A DNA stretch of 34,102 nt from Pseudomonadota bacterium (GCA_021804565.1 JAJZHK010000032.1:1-34102); one strand, 5' to 3'. Counted from the stretch's first letter, positions 17,868 through 28,510 are shown. A program made the numbers and translations. Notes: generated by a model from the letters alone, not told the origin.

Positions 17868-18863
17868 ATGCCGGCGTCGGCCCCCGTGATCAGCGACCCT
17901 CAGCAAGGCCATCACCACATCCGTGAACCGCTGAGTTGGCAGGCCCTGGCGCTCAATCTGACACTGCGTAGTACCCTGAAGCCGGTGCTGTCTCGGGTGG
18001 CGGTGTCCGGGCGTAGCATCGCCCTGGCCAAAAAGCTCTACGCCATGGCTTCGCCGCTGCTGTCGACGGTGCCTGCTTCGGTCAAGCTGAGTCCGGTGAA
18101 CTTCGAGCACTTTACCGGTGAATGGGTCCGTTCCGGCGAAGCCTTGCAAGAGCACAAAGCCCTGCTTTACCTGCACGGTGGCGGCTATTTCTTCAGTTCG
18201 GCGGCCCTGCACCGGCCGATCACCTGGCGTCTTTCGCGGGTTTGCCGGCGCCCGGTGCTGTCGATCAACTATCGTATGGCGCCAGCTTTCCAGTTCAAGC
18301 ACTGGCTGGAAGATGCGGTGACCGCCTATGTCCATCTGCTCGAGCGCGGTTTTGCTCCCAGCGATATCGTCGTTGCCGGTGACTCGGCCGGCGGCAATCT
18401 GGTGCTGGTTTTGCTGCAGTCGCTGCGTCATCAAGGCTTGCCTTTGCCGGCCTGCTGCGTCTGCCTGTCGCCGTGGACAGACATCGGTGGCGGTAGCGCT
18501 TCCATGCACCATAACCGGCATCATGATCCTATGTTTGCGGCACGCGCTGTGGCCGGGGTGGGGCGTTTCGTCCTGCAAGGCGTCGATCCCACCCACCCCT
18601 GGGTGTCGCCGGCGCGTGCCGATCTGTCCGGGCTGCCGCCCTTGCTGATCATGGTCGGTTCGACCGAGGTTTTGCGCGATGACGCGCTGCGCGTCGCTGA
18701 ACGCGCGCGCGCGGCCGGGGTCATGGTGGTCTATGAGGAATGGCATGGCATGCCGCATGTCTTCCCACTGTTTGCCTCGATACTGCCGGAGGCGCGCAAG
18801 GCCTACGCCCATATCGAGCGCTTCATCAGCGATGTCGAGGAGAATCGGGCTCTTTACGACTGA
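17868..18863 (+). CDS. Alpha/beta hydrolase (hormone-sensitive lipase family esterase)
   Basis: A 331-residue esterase/lipase of the HSL group. The oxyanion-hole motif HGGGYFF (103-109), nucleophile elbow GDSAGG (Ser173), acidic residue Asp271 in TEVLRDDA and His297 in HGMPHVFP are in order and spacing typical of this family. Substrates are probably short acyl esters. The ATG at 17868 has GAGGAG (17854-17859) 8 bases upstream. A 13-codon open frame starting at ATG 17848 overlaps the start and could couple translation. A weak TTGTGA-N18-TATTTC promoter lies upstream. The gene stands alone on the plus strand inside the miaB-ybeZ cluster, and its 3' end overlaps miaB by 10 bases. Confidence 0.9.
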   Translation: MPASAPVISDPQQGHHHIREPLSWQALALNLTLRSTLKPVLSRVAVSGRSIALAKKLYAMASPLLSTVPASVKLSPVNFEHFTGEWVRSGEALQEHKALLYLHGGGYFFSSAALHRPITWRLSRVCRRPVLSINYRMAPAFQFKHWLEDAVTAYVHLLERGFAPSDIVVAGDSAGGNLVLVLLQSLRHQGLPLPACCVCLSPWTDIGGGSASMHHNRHHDPMFAARAVAGVGRFVLQGVDPTHPWVSPARADLSGLPPLLIMVGSTEVLRDDALRVAERARAAGVMVVYEEWHGMPHVFPLFASILPEARKAYAHIERFISDVEENRALYD

Positions 18864-20188
18864 ACCCGTTCGCCGCGCAAGGCGTTGACCGTGAGGGCGG
18901 CGCTGATGTCGACATCGACGAGCTGGCCGGCGAGATCGTCTTGCGCTGCCGCGAAGTGGACGATACGGTTGTTGAAGGTGCTGCCCACCCAGTGTCCGGG
19001 ATAGCGCGTCGACGCTGACTCGACCAGGAGGCGTTGCCGCGTCCCGACCATGGCGCGGGTTTTTTCCAGGGTGCTGGCGCTGATCATGTCCTTCAGCCTT
19101 TGCAGACGCTCTTTCTTGACCGCCAGCGGGGTCTCGTCGATCAGGTCGGCGGCCGGGGTGCCCGGTCGCGCCGAGTAGACGAAGCTGTAGGAGTGGTCCA
19201 TGTCGGCCTCGCGGATCAGATCGAGGGTGGCCTGGAAGTCCTCTTCGGTTTCTCCGGGAAAGCCGACGATGAAGTCCGAGGACAGGTGCAGGTCAGGGCG
19301 GGCGGCGCGGAGCAGGCGTATGCGGCGCAGGTAGTCTTGCCGGTCATGATTGCGCTTCATGGCGGCGAGGATGCGATCCGAGCCGGACTGCACGGGCAGA
19401 TGAACGTGTGAGACCAGTTGCGGTATGCGGCGATAGCAGTCGATCAGGTCCTCATTGAACTCGAGCGGATGCGAGGTGGTGTAGCGCAGGCGTTGCAGCC
19501 CAGGCAGGGTGCTCAGGTGGTCGAGCAAGGTGGCAAAACTGGCCGTGCCGCCATCGTGCTCCGGGCCACGGTAAGCATTGACGTTCTGGCCCAGCAGGGT
19601 GATCTCGACCACGCCCTGGCGGAGCAGGTGGGCCACCTCGGCGATGACGTCATCGAAAGGTCGTGACACCTCTTCACCGCGGGTGTAGGGGACCACACAA
19701 AAGCTGCAGTATTTGGAGCAGCCTTCCATGATGGAGACGAAAGCCTTGCCGCCATCGACACGCGGCTCGGGCAGATGGTCAAACTTTTCTATGGTCGGGA
19801 AACTGATGTCGACCACCGGCAGACGGCTCCGGTGCCGCTGTTGCATGAGCTCGGGGACGCGATGCAGGGTCTGCGGGCCGAAGATGAGGTCGACGTAAGG
19901 GGCTCTGCGCAACAGGGCTTCGCCTTCCTGGGAGGCCACGCAGCCGCCGACGCCGATGATGAGATCGGGTTTCTGCTCTTTCAGGCGCCGCCAGCGGCCC
20001 AGTTCGGAGAAAACCTTTTCTTGTGCTTTTTCACGGATGGAGCAGGTGTTGAGCAGTAGAATATCGGCTTCCTGCGGGTCATCGGTGTATTCAAGATGCT
20101 CGCGCTCCTGCAAGAGATCGGCCAGGCGTGCGCTGTCATACGCATTCATCTGACAGCCTTGTGTTTCTATATAAAGTTTTTTGCCCAT
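18854..20188 (-). CDS. miaB: tRNA-2-methylthio-N6-dimethylallyladenosine synthase MiaB
   Basis: MiaB is a radical-SAM methylthiotransferase that modifies A37 of tRNAs reading UNN codons. The 444-residue protein shows the UPF0004 domain cysteines Cys12, Cys49 and Cys83, the radical-SAM triad Cys157, Cys161, Cys164 (CSKYCSFC) and a C-terminal TRAM domain. [15 protein letters not shown] at 20188 is the standard start with GAGGGG just upstream; a longer frame to 20215 is unlikely. A TATAAT lies 38 bases upstream. The gene diverges from the lytic transglycosylase. Confidence 0.97.
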   Translation of the reverse strand: MGKKLYIETQGCQMNAYDSARLADLLQEREHLEYTDDPQEADILLLNTCSIREKAQEKVFSELGRWRRLKEQKPDLIIGVGGCVASQEGEALLRRAPYVDLIFGPQTLHRVPELMQQRHRSRLPVVDISFPTIEKFDHLPEPRVDGGKAFVSIMEGCSKYCSFCVVPYTRGEEVSRPFDDVIAEVAHLLRQGVVEITLLGQNVNAYRGPEHDGGTASFATLLDHLSTLPGLQRLRYTTSHPLEFNEDLIDCYRRIPQLVSHVHLPVQSGSDRILAAMKRNHDRQDYLRRIRLLRAARPDLHLSSDFIVGFPGETEEDFQATLDLIREADMDHSYSFVYSARPGTPAADLIDETPLAVKKERLQRLKDMISASTLEKTRAMVGTRQRLLVESASTRYPGHWVGSTFNNRIVHFAAAQDDLAGQLVDVDISAALTVNALRGERVQS

Positions 20189-20225
20189 ATGCCCCTCTGT
20201 GCCTGTGCACCGCATTCAGGCGGCG

Positions 20226-20231
20226 ATTATA
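20226..20231 (-). promoter_or_regulatory. -10 element of miaB
   Basis: Perfect TATAAT on the minus strand, 38 bases before the miaB ATG; a 17-base spacer leads to a poor -35 (TTTAAG). Confidence 0.4.
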
Positions 20232-20342
20232 GCGATGACGCCGGCATCCTTAAATGCTATTGGTAAGCTGCTCGCCGCCTTGTGCTCCATGGTCGGGCTC
20301 TGGCAGCATCAGCGGCAAGCGTTTTTCTCACCTGGAGCTATC

Positions 20343-22229
20343 GTGCGCAAGTTTGTCCTGGTCACCGTCTTGGGTCTTTTCATCGCGCCGTGGAGCCAGG
20401 CTGAGGGTGTGGCTGAGGCCAAGGCGGCGTTTGCCCAGGGCCATTTCGATAGGCTGCATCGCATCGCCCAGGCCATGCAGGGGGAGGCGCTCGGGGATTT
20501 TGCGCAGTACTGGTGGCTGCTCAGCCAGATGACGAGTCTGTCGGCGGCGGAGGTCGACGCCGCTTTGGCCGCTGAGCACGATCCTTATCTGGCTGAGCGT
20601 CTGCGCAGCGCTTGGCTGCGCGAACTGCTCCGCCGCCAGGACTATGCCGCCGTGGCGCTACAGTTTCCGCTGCTGCAGGCGCCCAGCGCGGAGAGCCAGT
20701 GCGCCTATGCGCAGGCCGAGGAGAAGCTGGATGCGCCAGGCTGGCAACAGGCTGCGCGTGCCCGCTGGCTGCAGGACAGCCCGCTGCCGGGCTTGTGCTG
20801 GCCGCTCTACCGCGATATGGCTGCCGCCCATCAGCTCGACGAAGACGCGCTGTTTCAGCGCTTGCGCGGCAGCCTGGCACGACGTGATGAGCCCGGCAGT
20901 CAGTGGATCGTGCAGTTGCTGGGACGCAGCTGGTCAGCGGCCCAGATGCACCAGTTGCAGACGCATCCCCGCCAGTTCATCGAGCAGGCGGATCTGCAAA
21001 ATCGCCTGCAGCGCGAGCTGCTCTTGCACGCCATCGATCTCCTCGCCCACAGCGATCGTGTCGCCGCCCGCCAGGCCTTGCAGGACAGGCTGCCGGCCTT
21101 GCCCCCTGGGGCGCGTGCCTACGCCTGGGAACGTATCGGGCTGCAGGCCGCCTGGCATCATGAGGAAGAGGCCCTGCAGGATTTTGCCCGTGCCGGTACG
21201 CTGAGCCCTGAGGCGCGTGCCTGGGAGGTACGCATGGCCTTGCGCCAGGGCGACTGGCCGCGTGCGTTGCAAGCGATAGGGCACATGACGGACACGCAAG
21301 CGCACGAACGCGCCTGGCTCTACTGGCGGGGACGAGCCTTGCTGGCCCTGCATAAAGTGTCGGCGGGCCGGCGTCTGCTGGCCGGTCTGAGTGACGACGA
21401 TGACTACTATGGACTGTTGGCCCGCGATCAGCTGGGCCCGCTGCTGCGCCGGCCCTTCGATGCGGAACCCAGCGCCGCCGACATGCGCTGGGCTGAGCAT
21501 GAGGCGGGTTTGCAGCGCGCTCTGGCCTTGCGTGAGGCCGGTCTGCGCTATGAGGCGGTGCAGGAATGGGACTGGACCTTGCGGACCGCCAGCGATACCC
21601 AGCTGATCGCTGCGGCCGAGCTGGCTTTTCGGCAAGCCTGGTACGACCGCGCCATCTATGCCGCCGAGCATACCCACGAGCTGCGCAGCCTGCGCCTGCG
21701 TTACCTGATGCCTTATCGGGAAGTTCTCGCCGCTTACGCCGACGAGCTGCATCTGGATCCGGCCTGGATCTACGGTCTGATCCGTCAGGAAAGCCGCTTC
21801 ACCCAGGTGGCACGTTCCGGCGTCGGCGCCCAGGGACTCATGCAGATCATGCCGGCGACGGCGCAGTGGGTGGCGCATCACCTGGGTTTGCGCTACCACG
21901 CCCAGGCGATGAATGAGATCGGCACCAATGTCCAGCTGGGCACCTACTACCTCAAGCATATTCTCGACGAGCTCGATGGCAATCCGGTGCTGGCCACCGC
22001 CGCTTACAATGCCGGTCCCCGCCGGGCGCGCGAATGGCAGGCTACGCAGCCTATGGAGGCGGCCATTTATGTCGAGAGCATTCCGTTTGCCGAGACGCGT
22101 GACTACGTCAAAAAGGTCATGACCAATGCCGAGCACTACACGCTGGCGTTCAATGCCGAGCATCGCATGGCCCTGCACCTGCAGGACATTCCGGCGCGAC
22201 CCGTGGCGATCAGCCTGCAAGGACCTTAG
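20343..22229 (+). CDS. slt: Soluble lytic murein transglycosylase
   Basis: Slt70-type enzymes cleave peptidoglycan glycan strands to 1,6-anhydromuropeptides in the periplasm. The 628-residue product begins with a signal peptide (MRKFVLVTVLGLFIAPWSQA), followed by a long alpha-superhelical region and the C-terminal goose-lysozyme-like SLT domain. Catalytic Glu483 lies in IRQESRF, followed by SGVGAQGLMQIMPATA and TAAYNAGPRRA. GTG 20343 is chosen because GGAG (20334-20337) is 5 bases away and the signal peptide starts there; the frame stays open upstream to 20181 but would overlap the miaB start. The MBL-fold gene follows after 20 bases. Confidence 0.95.
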   Translation: MRKFVLVTVLGLFIAPWSQAEGVAEAKAAFAQGHFDRLHRIAQAMQGEALGDFAQYWWLLSQMTSLSAAEVDAALAAEHDPYLAERLRSAWLRELLRRQDYAAVALQFPLLQAPSAESQCAYAQAEEKLDAPGWQQAARARWLQDSPLPGLCWPLYRDMAAAHQLDEDALFQRLRGSLARRDEPGSQWIVQLLGRSWSAAQMHQLQTHPRQFIEQADLQNRLQRELLLHAIDLLAHSDRVAARQALQDRLPALPPGARAYAWERIGLQAAWHHEEEALQDFARAGTLSPEARAWEVRMALRQGDWPRALQAIGHMTDTQAHERAWLYWRGRALLALHKVSAGRRLLAGLSDDDDYYGLLARDQLGPLLRRPFDAEPSAADMRWAEHEAGLQRALALREAGLRYEAVQEWDWTLRTASDTQLIAAAELAFRQAWYDRAIYAAEHTHELRSLRLRYLMPYREVLAAYADELHLDPAWIYGLIRQESRFTQVARSGVGAQGLMQIMPATAQWVAHHLGLRYHAQAMNEIGTNVQLGTYYLKHILDELDGNPVLATAAYNAGPRRAREWQATQPMEAAIYVESIPFAETRDYVKKVMTNAEHYTLAFNAEHRMALHLQDIPARPVAISLQGP

Positions 22230-22249
22230 CCCCCTCGAGGAGATGAGAG

Positions 22250-23299
22250 ATGCGTCATACTTACGATGCTGAATTACCCCCCCTGCCGGTGCGTGAGCGC
22301 CTGCTGCGTGCTCATCCGCAGGCGCATCCGGCCAGCGCGCACTGGCGTGACGGCAAGTTTGTCAATCTTGAGTCCGGGGTGCGCGACGGCAAGGCGGTCT
22401 TGCGCTGGTTGCGTACCCGGCAACCGCAGGCCTGGCCACATTGGGTGGAAGGGGAGGCGTTCGCGCCGCCCCCACAACGCTTGTCAGGGCCGCAAGCGGG
22501 GTGGCGGGTCACCTTCATCAATCATGCCACGGTGCTCTTGCAGCTGGGCGCCTACAACCTCATCACCGATCCGGTATGGGCTGAGCGTGTCAGTCCTTTT
22601 TCCTTCGCCGGTCCGCGCCGGGTCAGGGCGCCGGGTGTCCGTCTCGAGCAGCTGCCCCACATCGACTGGGTCTTGCTCAGCCATAACCACTATGACCATA
22701 TGGACCTCGCGACATTGCGCTATCTGCAGCAGCGCGAGCGGCCACTGGTCCTGACGGGTTTGGGCAACGGCTACTATTTGCGCCGGGCGGGTATCGATCA
22801 TGTTCAGGAGCTGGACTGGTGGCAGACCCATCATGGCCAGGACATGTTCTGCCACTTTGTGCCCGCCCGGCATTTCTCCGGACGCGGCCTGGGCGATAGG
22901 GACCAGGCCTTGTGGGGGGGCTTCGTCATCGAAACCGCGCAAGGTCGCTTGTACTTCGCCGGTGATACCGGATGGGGCGAGCATTTTGCGCACATTGCCC
23001 AACGCTGGCCGCAGGGTTTTCGTCTGGCCCTGTTGCCCATAGGGGCCTATGAGCCACGCTGGTTCATGCGTCTGGCGCATATGAATCCCGAGGATGCTGT
23101 ACGAGCTCAGGCCGAGCTCAAGGCCGAGCAGGCTTTGGCCATTCACTTCAATACCTTCCAGCTGACCGATGAAGCGATCGATCAGCCGGTCAAGGACCTG
23201 CAGCGTGCTCTCGAGGCGGCCGGGTGTTCCAAAGCCGACTTTTGGGTGCTCAAAGAGGGCGAGTCACGCGCCCTGGCCGCACCGGTTTCTTGCGGCTAG
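22250..23299 (+). CDS. Metallo-beta-lactamase-fold hydrolase, RomA/NAPE-PLD-like
   Basis: A 349-residue MBL-fold protein of the group that includes E. coli RomA-like proteins and N-acyl-phosphatidylethanolamine phospholipase D. The metal ligands are complete: SHNHYDH (His145, His147, Asp149, His150), His208 in PARHFSGRG, Asp239 in FAGDTGWG and His299 in AIHFNTFQL. The Tyr-Glu-Pro-Arg-Trp segment (PIGAYEPRWFM) and HMNPEDAV are characteristic of this branch. There is no signal peptide. GAGGAG sits 7 bases before the ATG, and the 20-base gap from slt suggests cotranscription. The substrate is unknown; a phospholipid-type phosphodiester is a guess from the family. Confidence 0.88.
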   Translation: MRHTYDAELPPLPVRERLLRAHPQAHPASAHWRDGKFVNLESGVRDGKAVLRWLRTRQPQAWPHWVEGEAFAPPPQRLSGPQAGWRVTFINHATVLLQLGAYNLITDPVWAERVSPFSFAGPRRVRAPGVRLEQLPHIDWVLLSHNHYDHMDLATLRYLQQRERPLVLTGLGNGYYLRRAGIDHVQELDWWQTHHGQDMFCHFVPARHFSGRGLGDRDQALWGGFVIETAQGRLYFAGDTGWGEHFAHIAQRWPQGFRLALLPIGAYEPRWFMRLAHMNPEDAVRAQAELKAEQALAIHFNTFQLTDEAIDQPVKDLQRALEAAGCSKADFWVLKEGESRALAAPVSCG

Positions 23300-23315
23300 C
23301 GTGCCCCGGCCCAGA

Positions 23316-24038
23316 CTACTGACAAAGCTGGGCCTGCAAACTCGCCAGGGTTGGCGAGCTCAGGGGTGGCCCACTGAGGGCGAAGGTATTGCCACCATAG
23401 ACGATGCTGCCGCTGCTATTGGGGAAGAGGGTCGCGGTAGGCAGTGTGTTGGCGCTGCTGCTGGAGCTGCTACCCGTACTGCTGCTGGAGCTGCTGCTGG
23501 AACTACTACTGCTACTGCTGGCTGCGGCTGAGGGCGCATAAAAAAGACGGATATTGCCCGCCGCATCGGGCTGGGTGTAGACCCCGACGACGTCACTGTT
23601 GTTGAGTCTGAGCATATAGACGCTGGAGCCGTCACTGAGGGTGCCAGGAACCAGGTAAAAACCTTGCAGGGGCGTGTCGACGTCGGTGCCACTGGCGTAG
23701 GTGTAGCAGTTGCGCGCGGGGCTGACGCTGCCATCGCCCTGGTCGACGAAGACCAGCACCTGGCCATTGCTGGCGATCGAGACATAGTCCTTGGCGGTGA
23801 TCGGGTTGCCGTTGACCATGACCGTGTGTGCGGCGCTGTACAGTCCGGCGACGCTGACCGGCTGTGCGTTACCCACCCCACTGCCGGTGTTCAAAGGTAC
23901 GCTCGCATTGCCTCCCGAACTGCTGACGGTCGGGTTGGGATTGCCGCTGCTGGCGCTTTGACAGGCCGTCAGGCTGAGGGCCGACAGCGTGGTGACGATG
24001 GCTGCTATGCACTTACGGCAGGAAGCGTATCTATCCAT
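23316..24038 (-). CDS. Putative lipoprotein with polyserine tract
   Basis: A 240-residue protein with a signal peptide ending in the lipobox LTAC (Cys26), so probably anchored in the outer membrane. After a Ser/Asn/Gly-rich linker comes a beta-rich domain (VAGLYSAAHTVMVNGNPITAKDYVSIASNGQVLVFVD through IRLFYAP), then a run of more than 20 serines broken by one Thr-Gly, and a short tail ending ASLQAQLCQ. The serine run is encoded by mixed AGC/AGT codons (about 23453-23520), so it is prone to length change. No known family was recognised. It converges with the MBL gene; a GGCCCAG/CTGGGCC inverted repeat (23308-23334) sits at the junction. Confidence 0.8.
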   Translation of the reverse strand: MDRYASCRKCIAAIVTTLSALSLTACQSASSGNPNPTVSSSGGNASVPLNTGSGVGNAQPVSVAGLYSAAHTVMVNGNPITAKDYVSIASNGQVLVFVDQGDGSVSPARNCYTYASGTDVDTPLQGFYLVPGTLSDGSSVYMLRLNNSDVVGVYTQPDAAGNIRLFYAPSAAASSSSSSSSSSSSSSTGSSSSSSANTLPTATLFPNSSGSIVYGGNTFALSGPPLSSPTLASLQAQLCQ

Positions 24039-24097
24039 GTGCGCCTCAGGAGACCTTTATTATTTTGCCGACACTTTGCACACCCCGGCTGCCTGCG

Positions 24098-26926
24098 TCA
24101 ATGAGAGTTTTGCAGCAAAGGAGCGAGAAAACGGCCGGTATGTGAGGCTTTGCAGGCGGCGATCTGTTCGGGACTGCCACAGGCGATCACCTGACCGCCT
24201 CCGGACCCTCCCTCCGGTCCCATGTCGATGATCCAATCAGCGGTTTTGATGACGTCGAGATTGTGCTCGATGACGATGATGGTGTTGCCCTGATCGCGTA
24301 GCCTGTGCAAGACCGCGAGCAGTTGTTCGATGTCGAAAAAGTGCAGGCCGGTGGTGGGTTCGTCGAGCAGGTAGAGGGTGTTGCCGGTATCCCGCTTGGA
24401 CAATTCGCGCGCCAGCTTGACGCGCTGGGCTTCGCCCCCGGACAAGGTGGTTGCCGCCTGACCCAGGCAGATATAGGCCAGGCCGACGTCGATCAGGGTC
24501 TGCAGCTTGCGGGCAATTTGCGGTACCGGATCGAAGAAGTCGCGTGCCTCTTCGATGGTCATGCGCAGGACCTCGGCGATGTTGCGGCCTTTGTAGCGGA
24601 CTTCCAGGGTTTCGCGGTTATAGCGCTCTCCCTTGCAGACGTCGCAAGGCACGAACATATCAGGCAGAAAATGCATTTCGACCTTGATCACGCCATCGCC
24701 CTGGCAGGCCTCGCAACGTCCTCCGCGTACATTGAAGGAGAAGCGTCCTGGGGTGTAGCCACGTGAGCGCGCTTCGGCGGTGGCGGCAAAGAGCTCCCGC
24801 AGGGGGGTGAACAGGCCGGTGTAGGTGGCCGGGTTGGAGCGTGGGGTGCGACCGATGGGGCTCTGATCGATGTCGACGATCTTGTCGATGTGCTCAAGGC
24901 CGCTGATGTCGCCGCAGGGCTCGGCCTCACGTTCACTGCTGCCATGGATGCGTCGTGCCGCCAGCGGGTAGAGCGTGCCATTGATCAGGGTCGACTTCCC
25001 GGATCCGGAGACACCGGTGATGCAGGTGAACAGCCCCAGCGGAATGCTGACATCGATATGGCGGAGGTTATGGCCATGGGCATCGTGGATGTGCAGCTGG
25101 CGGTCGGGCTGGGGTGGGTGGCGGTGCGCGGGGACCTCGATACGCCGGCGACCACTCAGGTACTGGCCGGTGAGCGAGTCGGGGTGCGCCATGATGTCGG
25201 CGGTGCTGCCCTGGGCGATGACCTGTCCGCCGTGGGCCCCTGCTCCGGGCCCCATGTCGATGACATGATCGGCCGCCCTTATGGCGTCCTCATCGTGCTC
25301 GACGACGATGACGCTATTGCCGAGGTCGCGCAGATGAAAGAGGGTTTGCAGCAAACGTTCATTGTCGCGTTGATGGAGGCCGATCGAGGGCTCATCGAGC
25401 ACGTACATGACCCCGACCAGGCCTGCGCCGATCTGCGAGGCCAAGCGTATGCGTTGCGCCTCACCACCGGAGAGGGTGTCGGCCGAGCGCGCCAGGGTCA
25501 GGTAATCGAGGCCGACATTGACCAGAAAGTGCAGGCGCTCACGGATGCCCTTGAGGATCTTCTCGGCGATCTCGCCGCGGCGGCCCTGCAGCTGCAGGGT
25601 TTCAAAATAGGCCAGCGCTTCACGTATGGGTAGCAGATTGATGGCCGGCAGATTGTGGCGATCGATGAAGACATGACGGGCACTCAGGCACAGTCGCGAG
25701 CCCCCACAGTCCGGGCAGGGGCTGTGGCTGAGGTAACGTGCCAGGTCTTCGCGCACGGTTTGTGACTCGGTTTCCCGGTAGCGGCGGCGGAAGTTGTTGA
25801 GGATGCCTTCAAAAGGATGGCGTTTCTCGATTTTCTGGCCACGATCGTTGAGGTAGGTAAAGGCGATCTCTTCATCGCCTGAACCGTGTAACAGGACCTG
25901 ACGTATGGACTCAGGCAGCTCTGCGTAGGGGCAGTCCAGGGCGAAGCCATAGTGCTGGGACAAAGACTCCAGCAGGATCTGGTAGTAGACGTTGCGCTTG
26001 TCCCAGCCATGGACGGCGCCATCGGCCAGACTCAGATGGGGATCGATGATGCGCTCGGCGTCAAAATACTGCTGCACACCGAGGCCATCACAGCTTGGGC
26101 AGGCCCCGGAGGGGTTGTTGAAGGAAAAAAGACGCGGTTCCATCTCGCTCAGCGCATAGCCGCAATGCGGGCAGGCGTAACGCGCCGAGAAGATCAGCGG
26201 CTCGGCCTGACCGGCCAGATCCTGGATGATGGCCAGGCCATCGCCGACCCGTAAAGCGGTTTCCAGGGACTCGGCCAGGCGGGCGGCGATGTCGGCGCGG
26301 ATCTTGAAGCGGTCGACGACCACTTCGATACTGTGCTTGAGCTTTTTGTCCAGGGCGGGAACATCGTCGAGGTCGACGATGACGCCGTCGATGCGTACCC
26401 GCACGAAGCCTTGCGCACGCAGCTGCTCGAAAACGTGCAGGTGCTCTCCCTTGCGTTCACGAACCAGGGGGGCCAGCAGCATCAGTGCATCACCCTCCGG
26501 GCGCAAGAGCAGCTGGTCAACCATCTGGCTGACGGTCATCGCCTCCAGCACCGTACCGTGTTCCGGGCATTGCGGGCGTCCGACACGGGCAAAGAGCAGG
26601 CGCAGGTGGTCGTGTATCTCGGTGATGGTGCCGACGGTCGAGCGTGGATTGTGTGAGGTCGACTTCTGCTCGATGGAGATGGCCGGCGACAGACCTTCGA
26701 TATGATCGACGTCGGGCTTTTCCATGAGCGCAAGAAACTGGCGGGCATAGGCCGACAGGGACTCGACGTAGCGCCTTTGACCTTCGGCGTAGAGGGTATC
26801 GAAAGCCAGCGAGCTCTTGCCTGAACCGGAGAGACCGGTGATGACGATCAGGCGATCACGAGGCAGGTCAAGGTCGATGTTTTTGAGGTTGTGCGTACGG
26901 GCACCACGCAGGCGTATCTGCTCCAT
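24098..26926 (-). CDS. uvrA: Excinuclease ABC subunit UvrA
   Basis: UvrA recognises DNA damage and loads UvrB in nucleotide excision repair. The 942-residue product matches E. coli length (940). The first ATP site is GLSGSGKS (31-38); the zinc fingers include [30 protein letters not shown] and CEACQGDG...CDVCKG; the second Walker A is GVSGSGKS; two ABC signatures LSGGEAQR are each followed by Walker B LLDEP or VLDEP. The ATG at 26926 begins the standard [17 protein letters not shown]; the frame stays open upstream but without family similarity. No LexA box was seen. It is divergent from the MFS gene, the conserved uvrA/MFS/ssb arrangement. Confidence 0.98.
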   Translation of the reverse strand: MEQIRLRGARTHNLKNIDLDLPRDRLIVITGLSGSGKSSLAFDTLYAEGQRRYVESLSAYARQFLALMEKPDVDHIEGLSPAISIEQKSTSHNPRSTVGTITEIHDHLRLLFARVGRPQCPEHGTVLEAMTVSQMVDQLLLRPEGDALMLLAPLVRERKGEHLHVFEQLRAQGFVRVRIDGVIVDLDDVPALDKKLKHSIEVVVDRFKIRADIAARLAESLETALRVGDGLAIIQDLAGQAEPLIFSARYACPHCGYALSEMEPRLFSFNNPSGACPSCDGLGVQQYFDAERIIDPHLSLADGAVHGWDKRNVYYQILLESLSQHYGFALDCPYAELPESIRQVLLHGSGDEEIAFTYLNDRGQKIEKRHPFEGILNNFRRRYRETESQTVREDLARYLSHSPCPDCGGSRLCLSARHVFIDRHNLPAINLLPIREALAYFETLQLQGRRGEIAEKILKGIRERLHFLVNVGLDYLTLARSADTLSGGEAQRIRLASQIGAGLVGVMYVLDEPSIGLHQRDNERLLQTLFHLRDLGNSVIVVEHDEDAIRAADHVIDMGPGAGAHGGQVIAQGSTADIMAHPDSLTGQYLSGRRRIEVPAHRHPPQPDRQLHIHDAHGHNLRHIDVSIPLGLFTCITGVSGSGKSTLINGTLYPLAARRIHGSSEREAEPCGDISGLEHIDKIVDIDQSPIGRTPRSNPATYTGLFTPLRELFAATAEARSRGYTPGRFSFNVRGGRCEACQGDGVIKVEMHFLPDMFVPCDVCKGERYNRETLEVRYKGRNIAEVLRMTIEEARDFFDPVPQIARKLQTLIDVGLAYICLGQAATTLSGGEAQRVKLARELSKRDTGNTLYLLDEPTTGLHFFDIEQLLAVLHRLRDQGNTIIVIEHNLDVIKTADWIIDMGPEGGSGGGQVIACGSPEQIAACKASHTGRFLAPLLQNSH

Positions 26927-27067
26927 GAGCGTCGTCAATTCCGATGGCAGGCTGCAATGTGCCGATTCTAACGCCTCAGACGCCGAACCACATGGCGAAT
27001 TTAAGTCGGCCACCGGTCTTTGCGTTACAATGCGACGTTTTCAGAAATTTATGTCGAGGTTTTTGCG

Positions 27068-28423
27068 ATGACCGCCACCGAACTGCGTGCCGTTCTCTCT
27101 TTGGCTGGCATCTTTGCCATGCGCATGATCGGCCTCTTCATGGTCATGCCGGTGATGGCGATCTATGGACGCCAGCTGATCGACGCCACCCCCGGGCGTA
27201 TCGGGATGGCTATCGGTGTCTATGGCCTGACCCAGGCGCTTTTGCAGATCCCGATAGGTCGCTGGTCGGATCGCGTGCCCCGCAAGCCGGTCATCGTCGC
27301 CGGTTTGATCCTCTTCGTGCTGGGGGCCGTGGTGGCCGCTTTATCGACCTCGATCTGGGGGGTGATCGCCGGGCGCGCCCTGCAGGGCGCAGGAGCCATC
27401 TCGGCGGTGGCCCTGGCCTTGCTGGCCGACCTGACCCGCGAAGAACAAAGAACCCGCGCCATGGCGGTGGTCGGCATGACCATCGGCCTGTCGTTCACGG
27501 CGGCCTTCATATTGGGGCCGCTCATCGCCGGTCATTTCGGACTGTCCGGTCTGTTCTGGGCCACCGCAGGCATGGCTTTGGTCGGGGTTTTCCTCGCCGT
27601 ATGGGCGGTGCCGCAACCCCAGGTGCCGCCACACGCCGACCCCAGCCGTCGCCTGGTGCCCTTGTCCAGGCTGCTCGTCAACACCGAACTGGCCCGCCTC
27701 AACTTTGGCGTCTTCACCCTGCATCTGGTCATGGCTTCGAGCTGGCTTTTGGTGCCCTCATGGCTGGTCAGGGCGCACCTTCCTGTCAGTCACCACGCCA
27801 GCGTCTACCTGCCGGTCATGCTGCTCGCCTTCATGGCGGTGGTCCCTTTTATCATCGTCGCCGAGAAGCGTCGGCGGATGAAGCAGATGTTTGCCATGGC
27901 CGTCGCGACCATGTTCCTGAGCCTGGTGCTGCTGGCCTTATGGCATACGACGCTGATGGCTATCGTGCTCGGCTTGTTCATCTACTTCATGGCCTTCAAC
28001 CTGCTCGAAGCCCTGCTGCCTTCGTTGGTGTCCAAGATCGCTCCGGCAGGCACCAAGGGGGCGGCGATGGGGATTTACTCGACCTGGCAGTTCATGGGGC
28101 CGGCTCTCGGGGGTTCCTTGGGGGGCGCTTTGCTGGGCGCGCATGTGTCCGGTGGCGTGATCGTCGGCATCGGCGCCGCCCTCGTCGCCATCTGGGGTGT
28201 TTTGGCCCTCACCATGCGCCAGCCGCCTTATCTCAATAACGCCATCCTGCATCTGCAGGGCCAGGCTTTGCACAACCCGCAGGCGGCCTTGCAGCAGTTG
28301 CGCGGCAGCGAGCTGATCGCTGAGGCGGTTCTGGTGGAAGCCGAGGGTCTTATCTACCTGAAAGCGGATAAACAAAGGCTGGTCGACACCGGTGGCTTGC
28401 CGGGCCATCTGGTCTGGATCTAG
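27068..28423 (+). CDS. YajR-like MFS transporter with C-terminal YAM domain
   Basis: A 451-residue major facilitator superfamily exporter with twelve membrane segments. Motif A between helices 2 and 3 is clear (GRWSDRVPRKPVI). After helix 12, a soluble tail of about 65 residues (AALQQLRGSELIAEAVLVEAEGLIYLKADKQRLD-like) has the ferredoxin-like pattern of the YAM domain of E. coli YajR. The tail and its position between uvrA and ssb agree with a conserved gammaproteobacterial gene. The substrate is unknown; drug-like compounds are usually assumed. ATG 27068 is preceded by GAGG (27055-27058). TACAAT at 27026-27031 may be its -10. Confidence 0.92.
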   Translation: MTATELRAVLSLAGIFAMRMIGLFMVMPVMAIYGRQLIDATPGRIGMAIGVYGLTQALLQIPIGRWSDRVPRKPVIVAGLILFVLGAVVAALSTSIWGVIAGRALQGAGAISAVALALLADLTREEQRTRAMAVVGMTIGLSFTAAFILGPLIAGHFGLSGLFWATAGMALVGVFLAVWAVPQPQVPPHADPSRRLVPLSRLLVNTELARLNFGVFTLHLVMASSWLLVPSWLVRAHLPVSHHASVYLPVMLLAFMAVVPFIIVAEKRRRMKQMFAMAVATMFLSLVLLALWHTTLMAIVLGLFIYFMAFNLLEALLPSLVSKIAPAGTKGAAMGIYSTWQFMGPALGGSLGGALLGAHVSGGVIVGIGAALVAIWGVLALTMRQPPYLNNAILHLQGQALHNPQAALQQLRGSELIAEAVLVEAEGLIYLKADKQRLVDTGGLPGHLVWI

Positions 28424-28444
28424 AGCGTGGAGGCATCCACCTGC

Positions 28445-28467
28445 CTTGTGCTAGAGTGTCGCACAAG
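28445..28467. repeat. Inverted repeat upstream of ssb
   Basis: CTTGTGC (28445-28451) and GCACAAG (28461-28467), perfect 7-bp arms with a 9-base centre that contains an extended -10-like TGCTAGAGT. It could be an operator over the ssb promoter or a weak hairpin after the MFS gene; the two cannot be separated by reading. Confidence 0.4.
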
Positions 28468-28510
28468 CGGGTGGAGGGCCCCCGCAGGTGCATAGACTGA
28501 GGATTAGCTC

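Noticed and set aside
20934..22220. Minus-strand frame of 428 codons opposite slt
   Set aside because: Shadow of the transglycosylase; the slt catalytic motifs fix the coding strand.
23450..23525. CRISPR-like or tandem repeat array
   Set aside because: It is the triplet repeat encoding the polyserine stretch of a lipoprotein; there are no spacers.
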